Of a DNA stretch of 64,000 nt, positions 8,881 through 18,751 are shown in pieces. The notes under the pieces are model-generated. The model was not told the origin of the DNA. It ran no database searches and saw only the letters and a list, made by a program, of their open reading frames with translations. The position numbers and the translations under genes are program-made. Source of the DNA: an uncultured Paracoccaceae bacterium (GTDB lineage Bacteria > Pseudomonadota > Alphaproteobacteria > Rhodobacterales > Rhodobacteraceae); contig CATOSB010000001.1 of the NCBI GenBank assembly GCA_951812305.1, positions 124,001-188,000 of the forward strand, written 5' to 3'. Positions within the stretch are counted from its first letter, which is position 1, and each line of letters opens with the position of its first letter.

Positions 8881-10346
8881 AGTTCTGGAAATTCCTTCGC
8901 AACGCCCTGATTGTCATCCTAGTGCTTGCCGTTGGCACATGGGCGCTGCTTTTCCGCCCCGTCGATCAACCCGCCAGCAATGACCCCGCGCACGTCTTCA
9001 ATTACGGCAACATCGGCAATGCCGCGACGCAAGGCCTGCCCTATTGGATCTGGCGCGTCATGCCGCAGGTCTTTCCGGAGTACCTGCCCGGGGATCAGCG
9101 TGGCTGGGCCTCGCTTGGCGTGTATTGGAAATCGGGCGAGCCGCTGCCGGTCGGCTTCAGCCAGAAAACGCTGGGCGTAATTCCCCGCGTCGCGATCAAC
9201 TGCGCGTTTTGCCACCAGAACACGTACCGGCTAAGTGCGACCGACCCGGCAAAACTCGCCCCCGCTGGCACCGGCGCGCGGGTTCAACCGCAGGCCTTCG
9301 TCTGGTTCATCACCCGCGCCGGTCAGGATGACCGGTTCCGCGCCAACACGATCATGCCCGCGATCAAGTTGATCTATGACATGCCGATGTGGGAACGCGC
9401 GCTTTATCGGTTTGTCCTGATCCCGGCGACCCGCGCCGTCCTGAAAATTCAAGCGCAGAACTTCGCCTTCATGGACAGCCGCCCCGATTGGGGGCCGGGC
9501 CGTACAGACCCGCTCAACCCGTTGAAATACATCCAGATGAACGTGATGGATGACGGCACCATCGGTACAACGGATATGATGGCCGCCTGGAATCTGGCCG
9601 AAGCCGCGCCAACCCAGCAATTCCGCCCCGGCATCCGCTGGGACGGGTCACAGACTGACCTGTTCGAGGCGGTCAAATCCAGTTCCATCGGCAATGGCCT
9701 GATCTACAAATCCTTCCCCCACGCTTTCGATGACCTGAAAATAATGCAGGATTTCATCACCACGGTGCAGCCGCCCGCATCTCCGTTCTCGTCCAGCCGG
9801 GAACCGACGGACCCCTATTTTGTTGACGCGGCCCAAGTGGCCCGCGGCAAGGAAATCTTCGCCGCCGACTGCGCGAAATGCCACGAACCGGGTGGAGAAT
9901 ACTTCCGCCGCCCGGTGCCGATGGTGATGCTTGGAACAGACCGAAACCGTCTGGACGCCTGGACGCTGGAGGCGGTGGACGGGTTCCTGAACTATCAGGA
10001 AGACTATGATTGGCAGCTTGAACATACGTGGAAGACGCCGGGCTATATCCCGACCGGCCTGTCCGGGCTTTGGCTGCTTGGGCCTTACCTGCACAACGGG
10101 TCCGTCCCGACCTTGCGCGACTTGCTCGAAAAACCTGCGGATCGCCCAAGCGAATTCTACCGTGGCTCTGACCTGATTGACGCTGAAAACGGCGGTTACG
10201 TCAGCACGATTGAAGGCGATCCCTATCGGGATGGCTGGAAGTACGACACCACGCTGCCGGGCAACAACAATGGCGGCCACCTTTGGGGCACTGACCTGCC
10301 CAAGGCCGACAAATACGCCCTTCTCGCATATCTGAAAACACATTGA
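8877..10346 (+). CDS. Second membrane-anchored di-haem cytochrome c, paralogue of the 6935-8446 product
   Basis: The 489-residue product has an N-terminal membrane segment (about residues 8-26) and two haem sites, CAFCH at 109-113 and CAKCH at 332-336. It shares with the first cytochrome the blocks NYGNIGNAATQGLPYWIW (compare KYGSIGSEGNTGLPTPIL), DWGPGRTD (compare DYGPGRVD), PYLHNGSVPTLRDLL, and the terminal NNNGGHLWGTDL helix region. The two are therefore diverged paralogues probably produced by duplication inside this cluster. It should be periplasmic and electron-transferring. It is followed after 13 bases by the large cytochrome gene. Confidence 0.85.
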   Translation: MKFWKFLRNALIVILVLAVGTWALLFRPVDQPASNDPAHVFNYGNIGNAATQGLPYWIWRVMPQVFPEYLPGDQRGWASLGVYWKSGEPLPVGFSQKTLGVIPRVAINCAFCHQNTYRLSATDPAKLAPAGTGARVQPQAFVWFITRAGQDDRFRANTIMPAIKLIYDMPMWERALYRFVLIPATRAVLKIQAQNFAFMDSRPDWGPGRTDPLNPLKYIQMNVMDDGTIGTTDMMAAWNLAEAAPTQQFRPGIRWDGSQTDLFEAVKSSSIGNGLIYKSFPHAFDDLKIMQDFITTVQPPASPFSSSREPTDPYFVDAAQVARGKEIFAADCAKCHEPGGEYFRRPVPMVMLGTDRNRLDAWTLEAVDGFLNYQEDYDWQLEHTWKTPGYIPTGLSGLWLLGPYLHNGSVPTLRDLLEKPADRPSEFYRGSDLIDAENGGYVSTIEGDPYRDGWKYDTTLPGNNNGGHLWGTDLPKADKYALLAYLKTH

Positions 10347-10359
10347 CCGGAGACGACCG

Positions 10360-13245
10360 ATGATCCTGAACTATTTCCTGCGCATTCTGGGCAAGGTCAT
10401 CAAATGGGTGATCTATATCGGCGTCGGGCTGACCATCGTTGTCGCCGTCATCGGGTTCTTTGTGGTGCGCGGGCTGATCTCTCCGCCCTCGGACCAATTC
10501 GGCAATGTGGTGGACGAAGCCAAAGAGGCCGGTTTGACAGTCGAGGATCTGCCGGGTGCGGGAGAGCCCTATTTCGCGGAAATGGACCACGGGCTGTTGG
10601 TGGAGCCCGCCGGCGGCAATTACCCCGAGGAAATCACCGAGGTTGCCGACATCCTGAAAATGGAGCCGGAGGCGGTTCGCCAAGCAGCCATTCGCGGCCA
10701 GAACATGTGGCTGGTTTGGACCGGTGGCAATGACCGGTTCTGGGAGTTTGCCGCGCTCAACACAATCGGCGCATTTGACCTGTTGAAACTGATTTCAAAC
10801 GACCCCAACAAGGGCTTCGGGCGCCACAACCGCTTTCGCTATAACGGCATGATCAACGAGCCGTGTTTCGAGAAAAGCGAAGAGCCCGATCCGGAACGTT
10901 ACGGCCTGCGGCTGGATCGCCGGATCGATGGTTGCGGCCCTGACCCGTTCGCAGATGCCGAGAAATACCCCGGCGCCCAAGTCGGTGCGCGTGGCGACAA
11001 TGTTGAGGTTGGTAGCTATTACGGCGAGCCCACCGGCGTCCTCGGCTTACGCCTGTTCCCGAACCCGGATTTCGACGCCGAAGCTGAGGCGAACTGGGAC
11101 CCGGATCGGTTCTACAACGACGAGGAATACTACAACAACTCCGACCTCGTGCGCCCCTATCGCGTCGGCATGTCCTGCGCCTTTTGCCATGTTGGGCCGA
11201 ACCCGTTGAACCCGCCGAAGAACGTTGAGGAACCCACATACGCCGAACTTAGTTCAAACCCCGGCGCGCAGTATTACTGGGTCGACCGCATCTTTGTCTG
11301 GGATACGGAACCCAGACCCGACCCCGCAACGCCCGCAACGCAGGAACACCGTGTGCTTTACCAGTTGTTCCACACCAACCCGATGGGCGTGCTGGATACG
11401 TCGTTGGTCTCCACCGACTACATGAACAACCCGCGCACCATGAACGCGGTTTACGAAACGCTCGCGCGGTTCAAGCAATCGGCCGTTACGGGTTGGGAAA
11501 CGCTGGATGGCGGCGAATTGGACAACGTCCAGTTTCAGGATTTCGAGGAAGGCAAGGAACTCGCCTTCGCGTTCAAACCCGATTCCGGTCGGGTCGCCTC
11601 GATGCGCGTCCTGAAGGACGGCGCCGACAGCGTCGGCGCGCTTGGCGCGCTGAACCGCGTCTATCTCAACATCGGCCTCTTTTCTGAAGAATGGCTGTTG
11701 CACTTCCGCCCCTTCATTGGCGGGCAATTGATTTCGCCCATCGAGATCGAAAACGCGCAGAATAATTCTGTCTATTGGCGCGCCACGGAAGAGCAATCCA
11801 TCGACCTTGCCATCTTCTTCCTCGTCACCACCCGCGCGGACCGTCTGGAAGATGCCAGCGGTGGTGCCGAACTTCTGACTGCCGACGAACCGCTGGTGGA
11901 TCGCGGCATGGAGGTCTTTGCCGAAAACTGCGCCGCCTGCCATTCTGACCGCGCGCATCAGCCTGATCCCGACCCAAGTTTCGGTGTGGATGAGGGCATC
12001 TGCGAAGGCGGCGGGGCTGGCCCGGATTATCTGGAATGCTGGGATCGGTATTGGAAATGGGCCAATTCAGACGGCTTCAAGAACCAGATGGTCAATCTGG
12101 TGAAACAGCCCGACTTCCTGACCGGAAATTACCTGTCAACCGAACGCCGCGTGCCAATGGATCTGCTGAAAGTGAACGCCTGTTCGCCGATAGCAACCAA
12201 TGCTGTCCGGGGCGACATCTGGGACAATTTCTCATCCGACACCTACAAGAACCTGCCAGCGGTGGGCGAAGTGACAGTTGAGCATCCCGTCTCCGGCGGC
12301 ACCTCCAGCTTCCAGGCGTTGGGCAACGGGCGCGGCTATCTGCGGCCCGCCGCTCTGGTCTCTCTCTGGACCTCCGCGCCTTATCTCCTGAACAACTCGG
12401 TTGGGTTTGAACGCCACTACTATTCTCCGGACTATTACGCGGCGGCGGAGCCTACGCCGATGGAGGCGATGGCGACCGAGGAGCCCGCGACGGAGGACAC
12501 GAGCACCGAGACGGCCACGTCAGAGGCCGACGAGGGGGCGGCGCCGGAACCAACCGGTTACGTCTATAATCCGGCTGAAGACACATACAGCCAGGGCTAC
12601 GAATATCCCGCCCACGTGTCCTGCCCGTCGGCGCATCCCGACGACCCTTACATGCCCTGCACCGAAAACCGGGTCCGCAACTTTGAACGTTCCATCCGCA
12701 AGATGCTGAACCCCGAAACGCGCAACATGGATGCGATGACCGAAAGCCCGGTGCCGGGGCAAATCTATCGCCTGTCCGCCCCGGCTTGCCTGATGGTCCC
12801 GAAAGGTTTCGCGCCCGATATCGTCAAGAACTGGAAAGGCCTGTTGAACAGGCTGGCACCATGGGCGATCACCAAGGACGGCGCGGTCGCGGTCGGTCCG
12901 TTCCCGGCGGATTTCCCGATCAATGCGCTGGTGAACACAGAGCTTCTGCCGGACAATGACGACCCGGACACCACGTTGTTGAAGCATGGCTGGAAACTGG
13001 CCAAGGCTGGCCCGACGCTGATCAAAACGGTCAAGCAATTGGGCGGACAGTGTTCGCCCGAACAACTGGCTGATCCGGCCATTCAGGTCCACGCCGAAGA
13101 CGTGATCAAGGACACCGGCATGATCGACACACTGGTCGGCCTGTCGAAATGCCCCGATTACGTTGTCAACAAGGGCCACTATTTTGGTGCCGACCTTTCT
13201 GCAGAGGACAAGGACGCCCTGATCGCTTTCCTGAAACGGATGTAA
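10360..13245 (+). CDS. Large (961 aa) RoxA-like di-haem cytochrome c
   Basis: An N-terminal membrane segment (about residues 14-37) precedes a very long periplasmic chain with two haem sites, CAFCH at 273-277 and CAACH at 524-528. The block after the first haem, VGPNPLNPPKN then PGAQYYWVDRIFVWD, resembles what I recall of the RoxA/RoxB rubber-oxygenase family, whose members are about 650-700 residues and cleave polyisoprene double bonds. The C-terminal third has the PYLLNNS block seen in its relatives, interrupted by an acidic Thr/Glu/Ala-rich insert around residues 695-735. The protein is much longer than RoxA. A dioxygenase-like or peroxidase-like role on a hydrophobic substrate is possible but not shown. 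The gene is ten bases before the GMC gene. Confidence 0.78.
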   Translation: MILNYFLRILGKVIKWVIYIGVGLTIVVAVIGFFVVRGLISPPSDQFGNVVDEAKEAGLTVEDLPGAGEPYFAEMDHGLLVEPAGGNYPEEITEVADILKMEPEAVRQAAIRGQNMWLVWTGGNDRFWEFAALNTIGAFDLLKLISNDPNKGFGRHNRFRYNGMINEPCFEKSEEPDPERYGLRLDRRIDGCGPDPFADAEKYPGAQVGARGDNVEVGSYYGEPTGVLGLRLFPNPDFDAEAEANWDPDRFYNDEEYYNNSDLVRPYRVGMSCAFCHVGPNPLNPPKNVEEPTYAELSSNPGAQYYWVDRIFVWDTEPRPDPATPATQEHRVLYQLFHTNPMGVLDTSLVSTDYMNNPRTMNAVYETLARFKQSAVTGWETLDGGELDNVQFQDFEEGKELAFAFKPDSGRVASMRVLKDGADSVGALGALNRVYLNIGLFSEEWLLHFRPFIGGQLISPIEIENAQNNSVYWRATEEQSIDLAIFFLVTTRADRLEDASGGAELLTADEPLVDRGMEVFAENCAACHSDRAHQPDPDPSFGVDEGICEGGGAGPDYLECWDRYWKWANSDGFKNQMVNLVKQPDFLTGNYLSTERRVPMDLLKVNACSPIATNAVRGDIWDNFSSDTYKNLPAVGEVTVEHPVSGGTSSFQALGNGRGYLRPAALVSLWTSAPYLLNNSVGFERHYYSPDYYAAAEPTPMEAMATEEPATEDTSTETATSEADEGAAPEPTGYVYNPAEDTYSQGYEYPAHVSCPSAHPDDPYMPCTENRVRNFERSIRKMLNPETRNMDAMTESPVPGQIYRLSAPACLMVPKGFAPDIVKNWKGLLNRLAPWAITKDGAVAVGPFPADFPINALVNTELLPDNDDPDTTLLKHGWKLAKAGPTLIKTVKQLGGQCSPEQLADPAIQVHAEDVIKDTGMIDTLVGLSKCPDYVVNKGHYFGADLSAEDKDALIAFLKRM

Positions 13246-13254
13246 ACGCCGGGC

Positions 13255-15051
13255 ATGAATTCCACTCCGGAATATGACGTGATTGTCGTTGGGGGCGGTG
13301 CCGCAGGTGCCGTCCTTGCCGCGCGTCTGGGGGATGAAGGAAAGAAAGTGCTGGTTCTGGAGGCGGGGCCGGATCCGCTGGACCCATCTGCACAGATCAG
13401 TGGTGAACGCGACCTGCAGGCCGACCTGCAGGTTCCGGCCTTCCACCCCTTCGCCTCTGAAAACCCCGGCATGGCCGAAGACATCTGGTGTCGCCACTAC
13501 GCCGACGACACGCGCCAGAAACGTGACACGAAATACGACGCGGACCACAACGCCATCCTTTATCCCCGAAACCGGGGTCTGGGCGGCTGTTCGGCGCATC
13601 ACGCGATGATCATCGTCAAGCCCAACGATGTTGACTGGAACCACATGGCGCATGTCACCGGCGATGCGTCGTGGAAGGCGCCGAAGATGCAGAAATACTG
13701 GGAGCGGATCGAGCGCTGCCGCCACCGCATCTTCCTGTGGCGCTGGCTGGAGCGATTGACGGGATGGAACCCCACCGGTCACGGCTGGTGGGGGTGGCTG
13801 CAGACCGAAATTGCGATGCCGCTGAAGATTCTGAAAGACCGCCTTTTGCGCCGCGACATCGTCAAATCCGTCGGCGCCGCCGCGGCGGCCTATCCCTATA
13901 ACGCCGCCGATTTTGACACATCCTATCCCGACCCCAACGAGCGACGGCTTTGGCATATGCACGGATCCGGCGTGCGCATCGCACCTATGTCGACGCGAAA
14001 TCACACCCGCCACGGCGCGCGCGAACGTCTGATCGAGGCGATGAATCGCCCCTGCCACCGGATACGGCTGAAACTTGAGGCAGAGGTTCAGCGCGTCGTT
14101 ATCAAAAACGGTCGGGCAACCGGCGTTATATACACCCATGACGGCAGTGAACACGCGGCCACCGCCAAAGAGATCGTGATCGCCGGTGGCTCTTTCCACA
14201 CCCCCAAGATCCTGATGCTGTCCGGTATCGGCGACCCAAATGAACTGCGCCGCCACGCCATCACACCGGAAATCGACCTGCCCGGCGTCGGCAAGAACAT
14301 GCAGGACCGCTATGAAATCGGTGTCGTCCACGAGATGAAGGAACCGTGGGAGGCGCTGAAGGGCGCGACGTTCACGACCAATGACCGCAACTTCCGCCGG
14401 TGGAAACGCCGCCGCAAGGGCATCTACATGTCCAATGGCACGATCTTTGCGGTTGAGCTGAAATCCAATCCAACGCTGGCGGTGCCGGATTTGTTTTGCT
14501 TCTCCGTGCTTGTGGATTTTCACGGCTATTTCAAAGGCTATTCGGAGCTGATCAAAAAGCCGAACTATCTGACCTGGGCGATCCTCAAGGCCTATACCCA
14601 CAACACCGCCGGTACCGTCAGCCTGCGGTCCGGCAACCCCGCCGACCCGCCCGACGTGCAGTTCAACTATTTCGATACCGGCAACGGCGACTGGCAGGCG
14701 GATCTAGACGCAATGGTCACTGGTGTGAAATTCGTGCGCAAAGTGTCCGAGGCGCTTGGCGATAACGTCAAGCAAGAGACGACGCCGGGGCGCGGCGTGT
14801 CATCGGATGCCGATATTGCGCAACATGTGAAGGACAATGCCTGGGGACACCATGCCTGCGGAACCTGCGCGATGATGCCCAAAAGTATGGGTGGCGTCGT
14901 TGACAGCAGGTTTCGCGTGCACGGGGTTGAAGGATTGCGGGTCGTCGATGCCTCGGTCTTCCCGAAGATACCGGGATATTTCATCTGCAGTTCGGTCTAC
15001 ATGATCGCGGAAAAGGCGGCGGATGTGTTGCTGGAGGATTTGGTGGATTGA
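13255..15051 (+). CDS. GMC-family FAD oxidoreductase (choline/alcohol dehydrogenase type)
   Basis: The 598-residue product starts with YDVIVVGGGAAGAVLAARL (FAD Rossmann fold) and LVLEAGPDP, and carries the GMC block NRGLGGCSAHHAMI. The active-site region is WGHHACGTCAMMP with His532/His533, followed by FRVHGVEGLRVVDASVFP. The final block, where most GMC enzymes have NPxxTxxAIAE, reads PGYFICSSVYMIAE, which is unusual. No signal peptide is visible, so it is either cytoplasmic or exported by another route. Next to three cytochromes c, a dehydrogenase passing electrons from an alcohol or similar group to the cytochromes is the natural reading. It is the last gene of the cluster. Confidence 0.9.
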   Translation: MNSTPEYDVIVVGGGAAGAVLAARLGDEGKKVLVLEAGPDPLDPSAQISGERDLQADLQVPAFHPFASENPGMAEDIWCRHYADDTRQKRDTKYDADHNAILYPRNRGLGGCSAHHAMIIVKPNDVDWNHMAHVTGDASWKAPKMQKYWERIERCRHRIFLWRWLERLTGWNPTGHGWWGWLQTEIAMPLKILKDRLLRRDIVKSVGAAAAAYPYNAADFDTSYPDPNERRLWHMHGSGVRIAPMSTRNHTRHGARERLIEAMNRPCHRIRLKLEAEVQRVVIKNGRATGVIYTHDGSEHAATAKEIVIAGGSFHTPKILMLSGIGDPNELRRHAITPEIDLPGVGKNMQDRYEIGVVHEMKEPWEALKGATFTTNDRNFRRWKRRRKGIYMSNGTIFAVELKSNPTLAVPDLFCFSVLVDFHGYFKGYSELIKKPNYLTWAILKAYTHNTAGTVSLRSGNPADPPDVQFNYFDTGNGDWQADLDAMVTGVKFVRKVSEALGDNVKQETTPGRGVSSDADIAQHVKDNAWGHHACGTCAMMPKSMGGVVDSRFRVHGVEGLRVVDASVFPKIPGYFICSSVYMIAEKAADVLLEDLVD

Positions 15052-15104
15052 TATAGCTGTGCAGGGGCATCAACCCATTTCAGTTTCCATTTTTGACCCG
15101 AGCT

Positions 15105-15240
15105 GCGCGATCGACGACGCGCGTGGTGGCGATCCAACAACAGCGCGGTCCAGTTAATCTCGACAAGTCCGTAGAACCTTCGACGTTGCCACCAACCTCA
15201 GCCAAATCGCCGCCGCGTTGGGGCGCGTCGTCGATTGCGC
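15105..15240. repeat. 18-bp near-perfect inverted repeat in the convergent spacer 15052-15331
   Basis: The arms are 15105-15122 (GCGCGATCGACGACGCGC) and 15223-15240 (GCGCGTCGTCGATTGCGC), reverse complements with one mismatch and a 100-base loop. They lie between the GMC gene and the convergently transcribed RND permease, a 280-base stretch in which I see no credible gene. The arms are themselves partly self-complementary. A role in termination or as a mobile repeat is possible. Confidence 0.5.
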
Positions 15241-15331
15241 GGCGGACCAAAGGACTTGATTCCGCGCGGGGTGGTTCAATTGTTCGAATTATCACTGCGC
15301 AAAGAGGAAACGATCAAAATTGGGATTTGCC

Positions 15332-18300
15332 TCACGCGGCTTCTTTGTAAGCCCTAGAAGCAACCGCCGCCGCGATGATCCCAATGATCGCAACAATCAA
15401 CACCCAAACCAATGCGCCAGTAAGAAACACGCCGAACACGGCTTGCAAGCTGCCCGCCGTCAGGTTTTCGGGCAGAGCTGACAGTATCAACGGCGCCATC
15501 GATCCCTCCAGCACCAACGCCCCGAATGTCCCCGCGAACAGCAAAGCCACCCCGATCAGAGCAACGACCACCAGCGAGGTGACGAACCGCCCCGACCAGC
15601 GGAACCGCAGGGCGCGGCGCAAGGCGGCAAACATCCGCGCCACATCCATCTGCATTGCCAGCACCGAGGGCACGATCAACAGCACCAGGAACATCCCAAA
15701 GCCCAACCCATAGACCAGCGTGATCACCGTCGGTTTCAGGAACTGCGCCTGCTGGGATTGCTCAAAGAGCAGTGGCATAAGCCCAAGAACCGTCGTCGCA
15801 GTGGTCAGGATCACCGCCCGCAAACGGTCGCACACGCCATCGATGATCGCCGGGGCCAGCCCGCGTTCATCGGCATATTCATCAACCGTCGTCACCAGAA
15901 CGATGCTGTCGTTAATGATAATACCCGTCATGCCGATCAGGCCAACGACCGAGAACATCGACAAGGGTACCTCCCACTGAACATGGCCGTAAAATGCACC
16001 GACAAGCCCGAAGGGGATCACCGCCATCACGACAATGGGCCGTGTCCAGCTTGAAAAAATCCACGCCAGACACAGGAAAATTCCAAGCAGACACAGTATG
16101 AACCCGGTGCGCGCGTCATTCAGGAAGTCGGCTTCCTGCTCCGCGAGCCCGCTCAATTCGGAGACGACACCAAATCGCTCCTCGATCTCGGGCAGGATCG
16201 TCGCCTCCAACGCCTCCAAAACGGCTGTCGCCCGCGCCGGATCATCTTCTGAAATGTCGCCATTGACAGACACCAGCCGCAGACCGTTCTCCCGCCGCAC
16301 GGTCGAGAACCCGGCGATGGTGTCAACACTCACCAGATCGGCCAGTGCCACATATTGCCCCGCATTGGTCCGCATCCGGGTGCGTTCAAGGAAGTCGGCA
16401 GTCAACTCGCCAGCGGGCAACTCAACCCGAATGGTCGCCGAACGCGGGCCATCGGGGTAACTTGCCGCCTCGATCCCGTTCAACCGGTTGCGCAACACGC
16501 GGCCCAGCGTGTCAATGTTGAAGCCCAGCGCCTGACCTTGCGGGGTAAGGTCAAGAACCAACTCCTCCTTGTCATAGGCAAGGCTGTCTTCCAACGCCGA
16601 AACCTCGGCGAACTGCGTAAGTTGTGTTTTCAACTCTTCCGCGGCAGCCTTCAGCGTCTCGGAATCCGCGCCATAAAGTTCCACATCCAGCGCATCACCG
16701 CCCGGGCCAGACCGCCAGCCACGGAAACTGACAGTTTCGACCAGCGGATGTTTCCTGACTTCGTCCTGCAGATCAGCCACAAACGCAAAACTTGAGTACC
16801 CAACCCGCAAATCGGCATCGATCAGTTCAATCGCGATGGACCCAAGCTGGAACGTCTCTTTCGTTTCGACGCCAGACAACCCGCGACCAGTATTTCCGCC
16901 CACCTCGGCAACGACATAGTCGATGATGTCGACACCATCATTTTCGTCGGCGTATTTCTTTGCCGTCGCCTCGACCGCGCGCTGCATCTCGCGCATCATG
17001 TCCATCGTATCTTCGCGGGTCGCCCCTGGCGCCATCGCGAAATTGCCGCTGACAGAGCCACGTTCAGGCGCGTTGAAGAACCGCCATTGCAGGTCGCCGG
17101 TAATGAATGGCGCGACTTGCAGCGACAGGATCAGCACCGCACCGGCAAAAACCGGATAACGCGCCCAGATCACGACTTTGATGAACCGGCGGAACAGCGT
17201 TTCGCGGAACCAGACGAAGCCACGGTTCACGACGCGTGATGGCCAGTCATACCAATGCTCTTTCGCTGAATGTTTCAGTGAATGCGCCATGTGATTGGGC
17301 AGGATCAGAAAGCATTCCACCAGCGACGCCGCCAATACGGCGATCACCGTGAACGGGATGGCGATGATCAAATCCCCGAAACGTCCGCCAATGGCGACAA
17401 GGCCGAAGAACGCGATAATCGTGGTCAGCGTGGCCGAAAACACCGGCGGAAACATCCGCCGCGCGGCGTTTTCTGCCGCCTCGACCGGGCCTTCGCCAAA
17501 TTTGCGCGCCCGGGCATCGGCGTGTTCTCCCACGACGATGGCGTCATCTACCACAATCCCCAGCGTGATGATCAGCGCGAAGAGAGAGATCATGTTGATC
17601 GTCAGCCCGCCCAGATACATCAGCGCGATGGTCGCGGTCATGGCCACCGGAATGCCCGCCGCCACCCAAAAGGCCGTGCGCGCATTCAGAAACAGGAACA
17701 ACAGCGCGACGACAAGACCAAGCCCCATCATGCCGTTGTCGAACAGGATATCGAGGCGGGTGGTGATCGCCTCGGCGCGCGTGCGGATAAGTTCAACAGT
17801 GACACCGGCGGGCAGGGTGGATTGCAGTTCTTCCGCAACCTCCTGAACCTGACGCTGAATGTCGATGGCATCGCCCTTGTTCGACCGATCCACGCGTACC
17901 GAAATTGCCGGGTTCTCGCCCACGAAATAGGCGCGTTCGCGGTCCACACCGCCGACATTGATCCGCGCGATGTCGGAAATAAGCAGCTTTGATCCATCCG
18001 CGTTTGACCGCAGGACGATTGCGCCAATCTGGTCGGCATCGCGTTTCGCAATGCCGGTGCGCACGCGGGCATTGGCGCTGTCAACATCTCCCGCCGGGTC
18101 GGCCTCCGCTTCCGCTGCGATGGCTTCGGCGATTTCCGCCATCGTAATGTCGTGGCGCACCAGCGCCATCGAGGGGATTTCCACCACAGTTTCTGTTGCG
18201 GCTACGCCTCTTATCGTGGACCGCGTCACACCCGCAGCGAACAACCGCGTGACGAATTCGTCGGCAAACCGCCCCAGCTGATCCACGCCAACCGGCCCGG

Positions 18301-18748
18301 TAATCACCACATCCGTCACCCGATCGCGCCAAGCGCCGCGGCGCACAACCGGGTCTTCGGCGTCGACCGGCAGGTCGCTTACCGTATCGACCGCCGCCTG
18401 AACGTCCTCCGCCGCGCGGGCCATATCCCAGTTGGGCTCGAAGTCCAGCACGATCCGTGCTGACCCCTCGCGACTGGTTGCCGCCGTGCTTTCCACGCCT
18501 TCCACGGCCAGAAGGGCCGGTTCCAATAGCTGAACAATCGCGCGATCAACGTCTTCTGCACCGGCACCGTCCCAGGCGACGTTCACGCGTACATTGTCGA
18601 TGATGACATCTGGAAAAAACTGCGCCCGCATACGCGGGAAGGCGGTCAGACCAGCGGCAATCAGGATGACCAGCAACAGGTTCGCCGCGGTGCGATGGCG
18701 GGTGAAATAGCTGAGGATACCGCCAACGCGGCTAAACCTTTCTGCCAC
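15332..18748 (-). CDS. RND-family efflux permease (AcrB/MexF-like inner-membrane transporter)
   Basis: The 1138-residue product has the duplicated RND topology: a first membrane helix at about 20-40, a large periplasmic loop, helices 2-6 including GIVVDDAIVVGEH (family motif with paired Asp in TM4), a second large loop, and a last helix set including GIIINDSIVLVTTVDEYADERG. It pumps hydrophobic or toxic compounds out using the proton gradient. It is four bases after the stop of its adaptor gene and should be cotranscribed with it. About 100 residues longer than AcrB, with extra hydrophobic segments at the C-terminus (about residues 1040-1130) that most RND pumps lack. No TolC-type outer-membrane gene is adjacent. 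Confidence 0.92.
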   Translation of the reverse strand: MAERFSRVGGILSYFTRHRTAANLLLVILIAAGLTAFPRMRAQFFPDVIIDNVRVNVAWDGAGAEDVDRAIVQLLEPALLAVEGVESTAATSREGSARIVLDFEPNWDMARAAEDVQAAVDTVSDLPVDAEDPVVRRGAWRDRVTDVVITGPVGVDQLGRFADEFVTRLFAAGVTRSTIRGVAATETVVEIPSMALVRHDITMAEIAEAIAAEAEADPAGDVDSANARVRTGIAKRDADQIGAIVLRSNADGSKLLISDIARINVGGVDRERAYFVGENPAISVRVDRSNKGDAIDIQRQVQEVAEELQSTLPAGVTVELIRTRAEAITTRLDILFDNGMMGLGLVVALLFLFLNARTAFWVAAGIPVAMTATIALMYLGGLTINMISLFALIITLGIVVDDAIVVGEHADARARKFGEGPVEAAENAARRMFPPVFSATLTTIIAFFGLVAIGGRFGDLIIAIPFTVIAVLAASLVECFLILPNHMAHSLKHSAKEHWYDWPSRVVNRGFVWFRETLFRRFIKVVIWARYPVFAGAVLILSLQVAPFITGDLQWRFFNAPERGSVSGNFAMAPGATREDTMDMMREMQRAVEATAKKYADENDGVDIIDYVVAEVGGNTGRGLSGVETKETFQLGSIAIELIDADLRVGYSSFAFVADLQDEVRKHPLVETVSFRGWRSGPGGDALDVELYGADSETLKAAAEELKTQLTQFAEVSALEDSLAYDKEELVLDLTPQGQALGFNIDTLGRVLRNRLNGIEAASYPDGPRSATIRVELPAGELTADFLERTRMRTNAGQYVALADLVSVDTIAGFSTVRRENGLRLVSVNGDISEDDPARATAVLEALEATILPEIEERFGVVSELSGLAEQEADFLNDARTGFILCLLGIFLCLAWIFSSWTRPIVVMAVIPFGLVGAFYGHVQWEVPLSMFSVVGLIGMTGIIINDSIVLVTTVDEYADERGLAPAIIDGVCDRLRAVILTTATTVLGLMPLLFEQSQQAQFLKPTVITLVYGLGFGMFLVLLIVPSVLAMQMDVARMFAALRRALRFRWSGRFVTSLVVVALIGVALLFAGTFGALVLEGSMAPLILSALPENLTAGSLQAVFGVFLTGALVWVLIVAIIGIIAAAVASRAYKEAA

Positions 18749-18751
18749 CGG

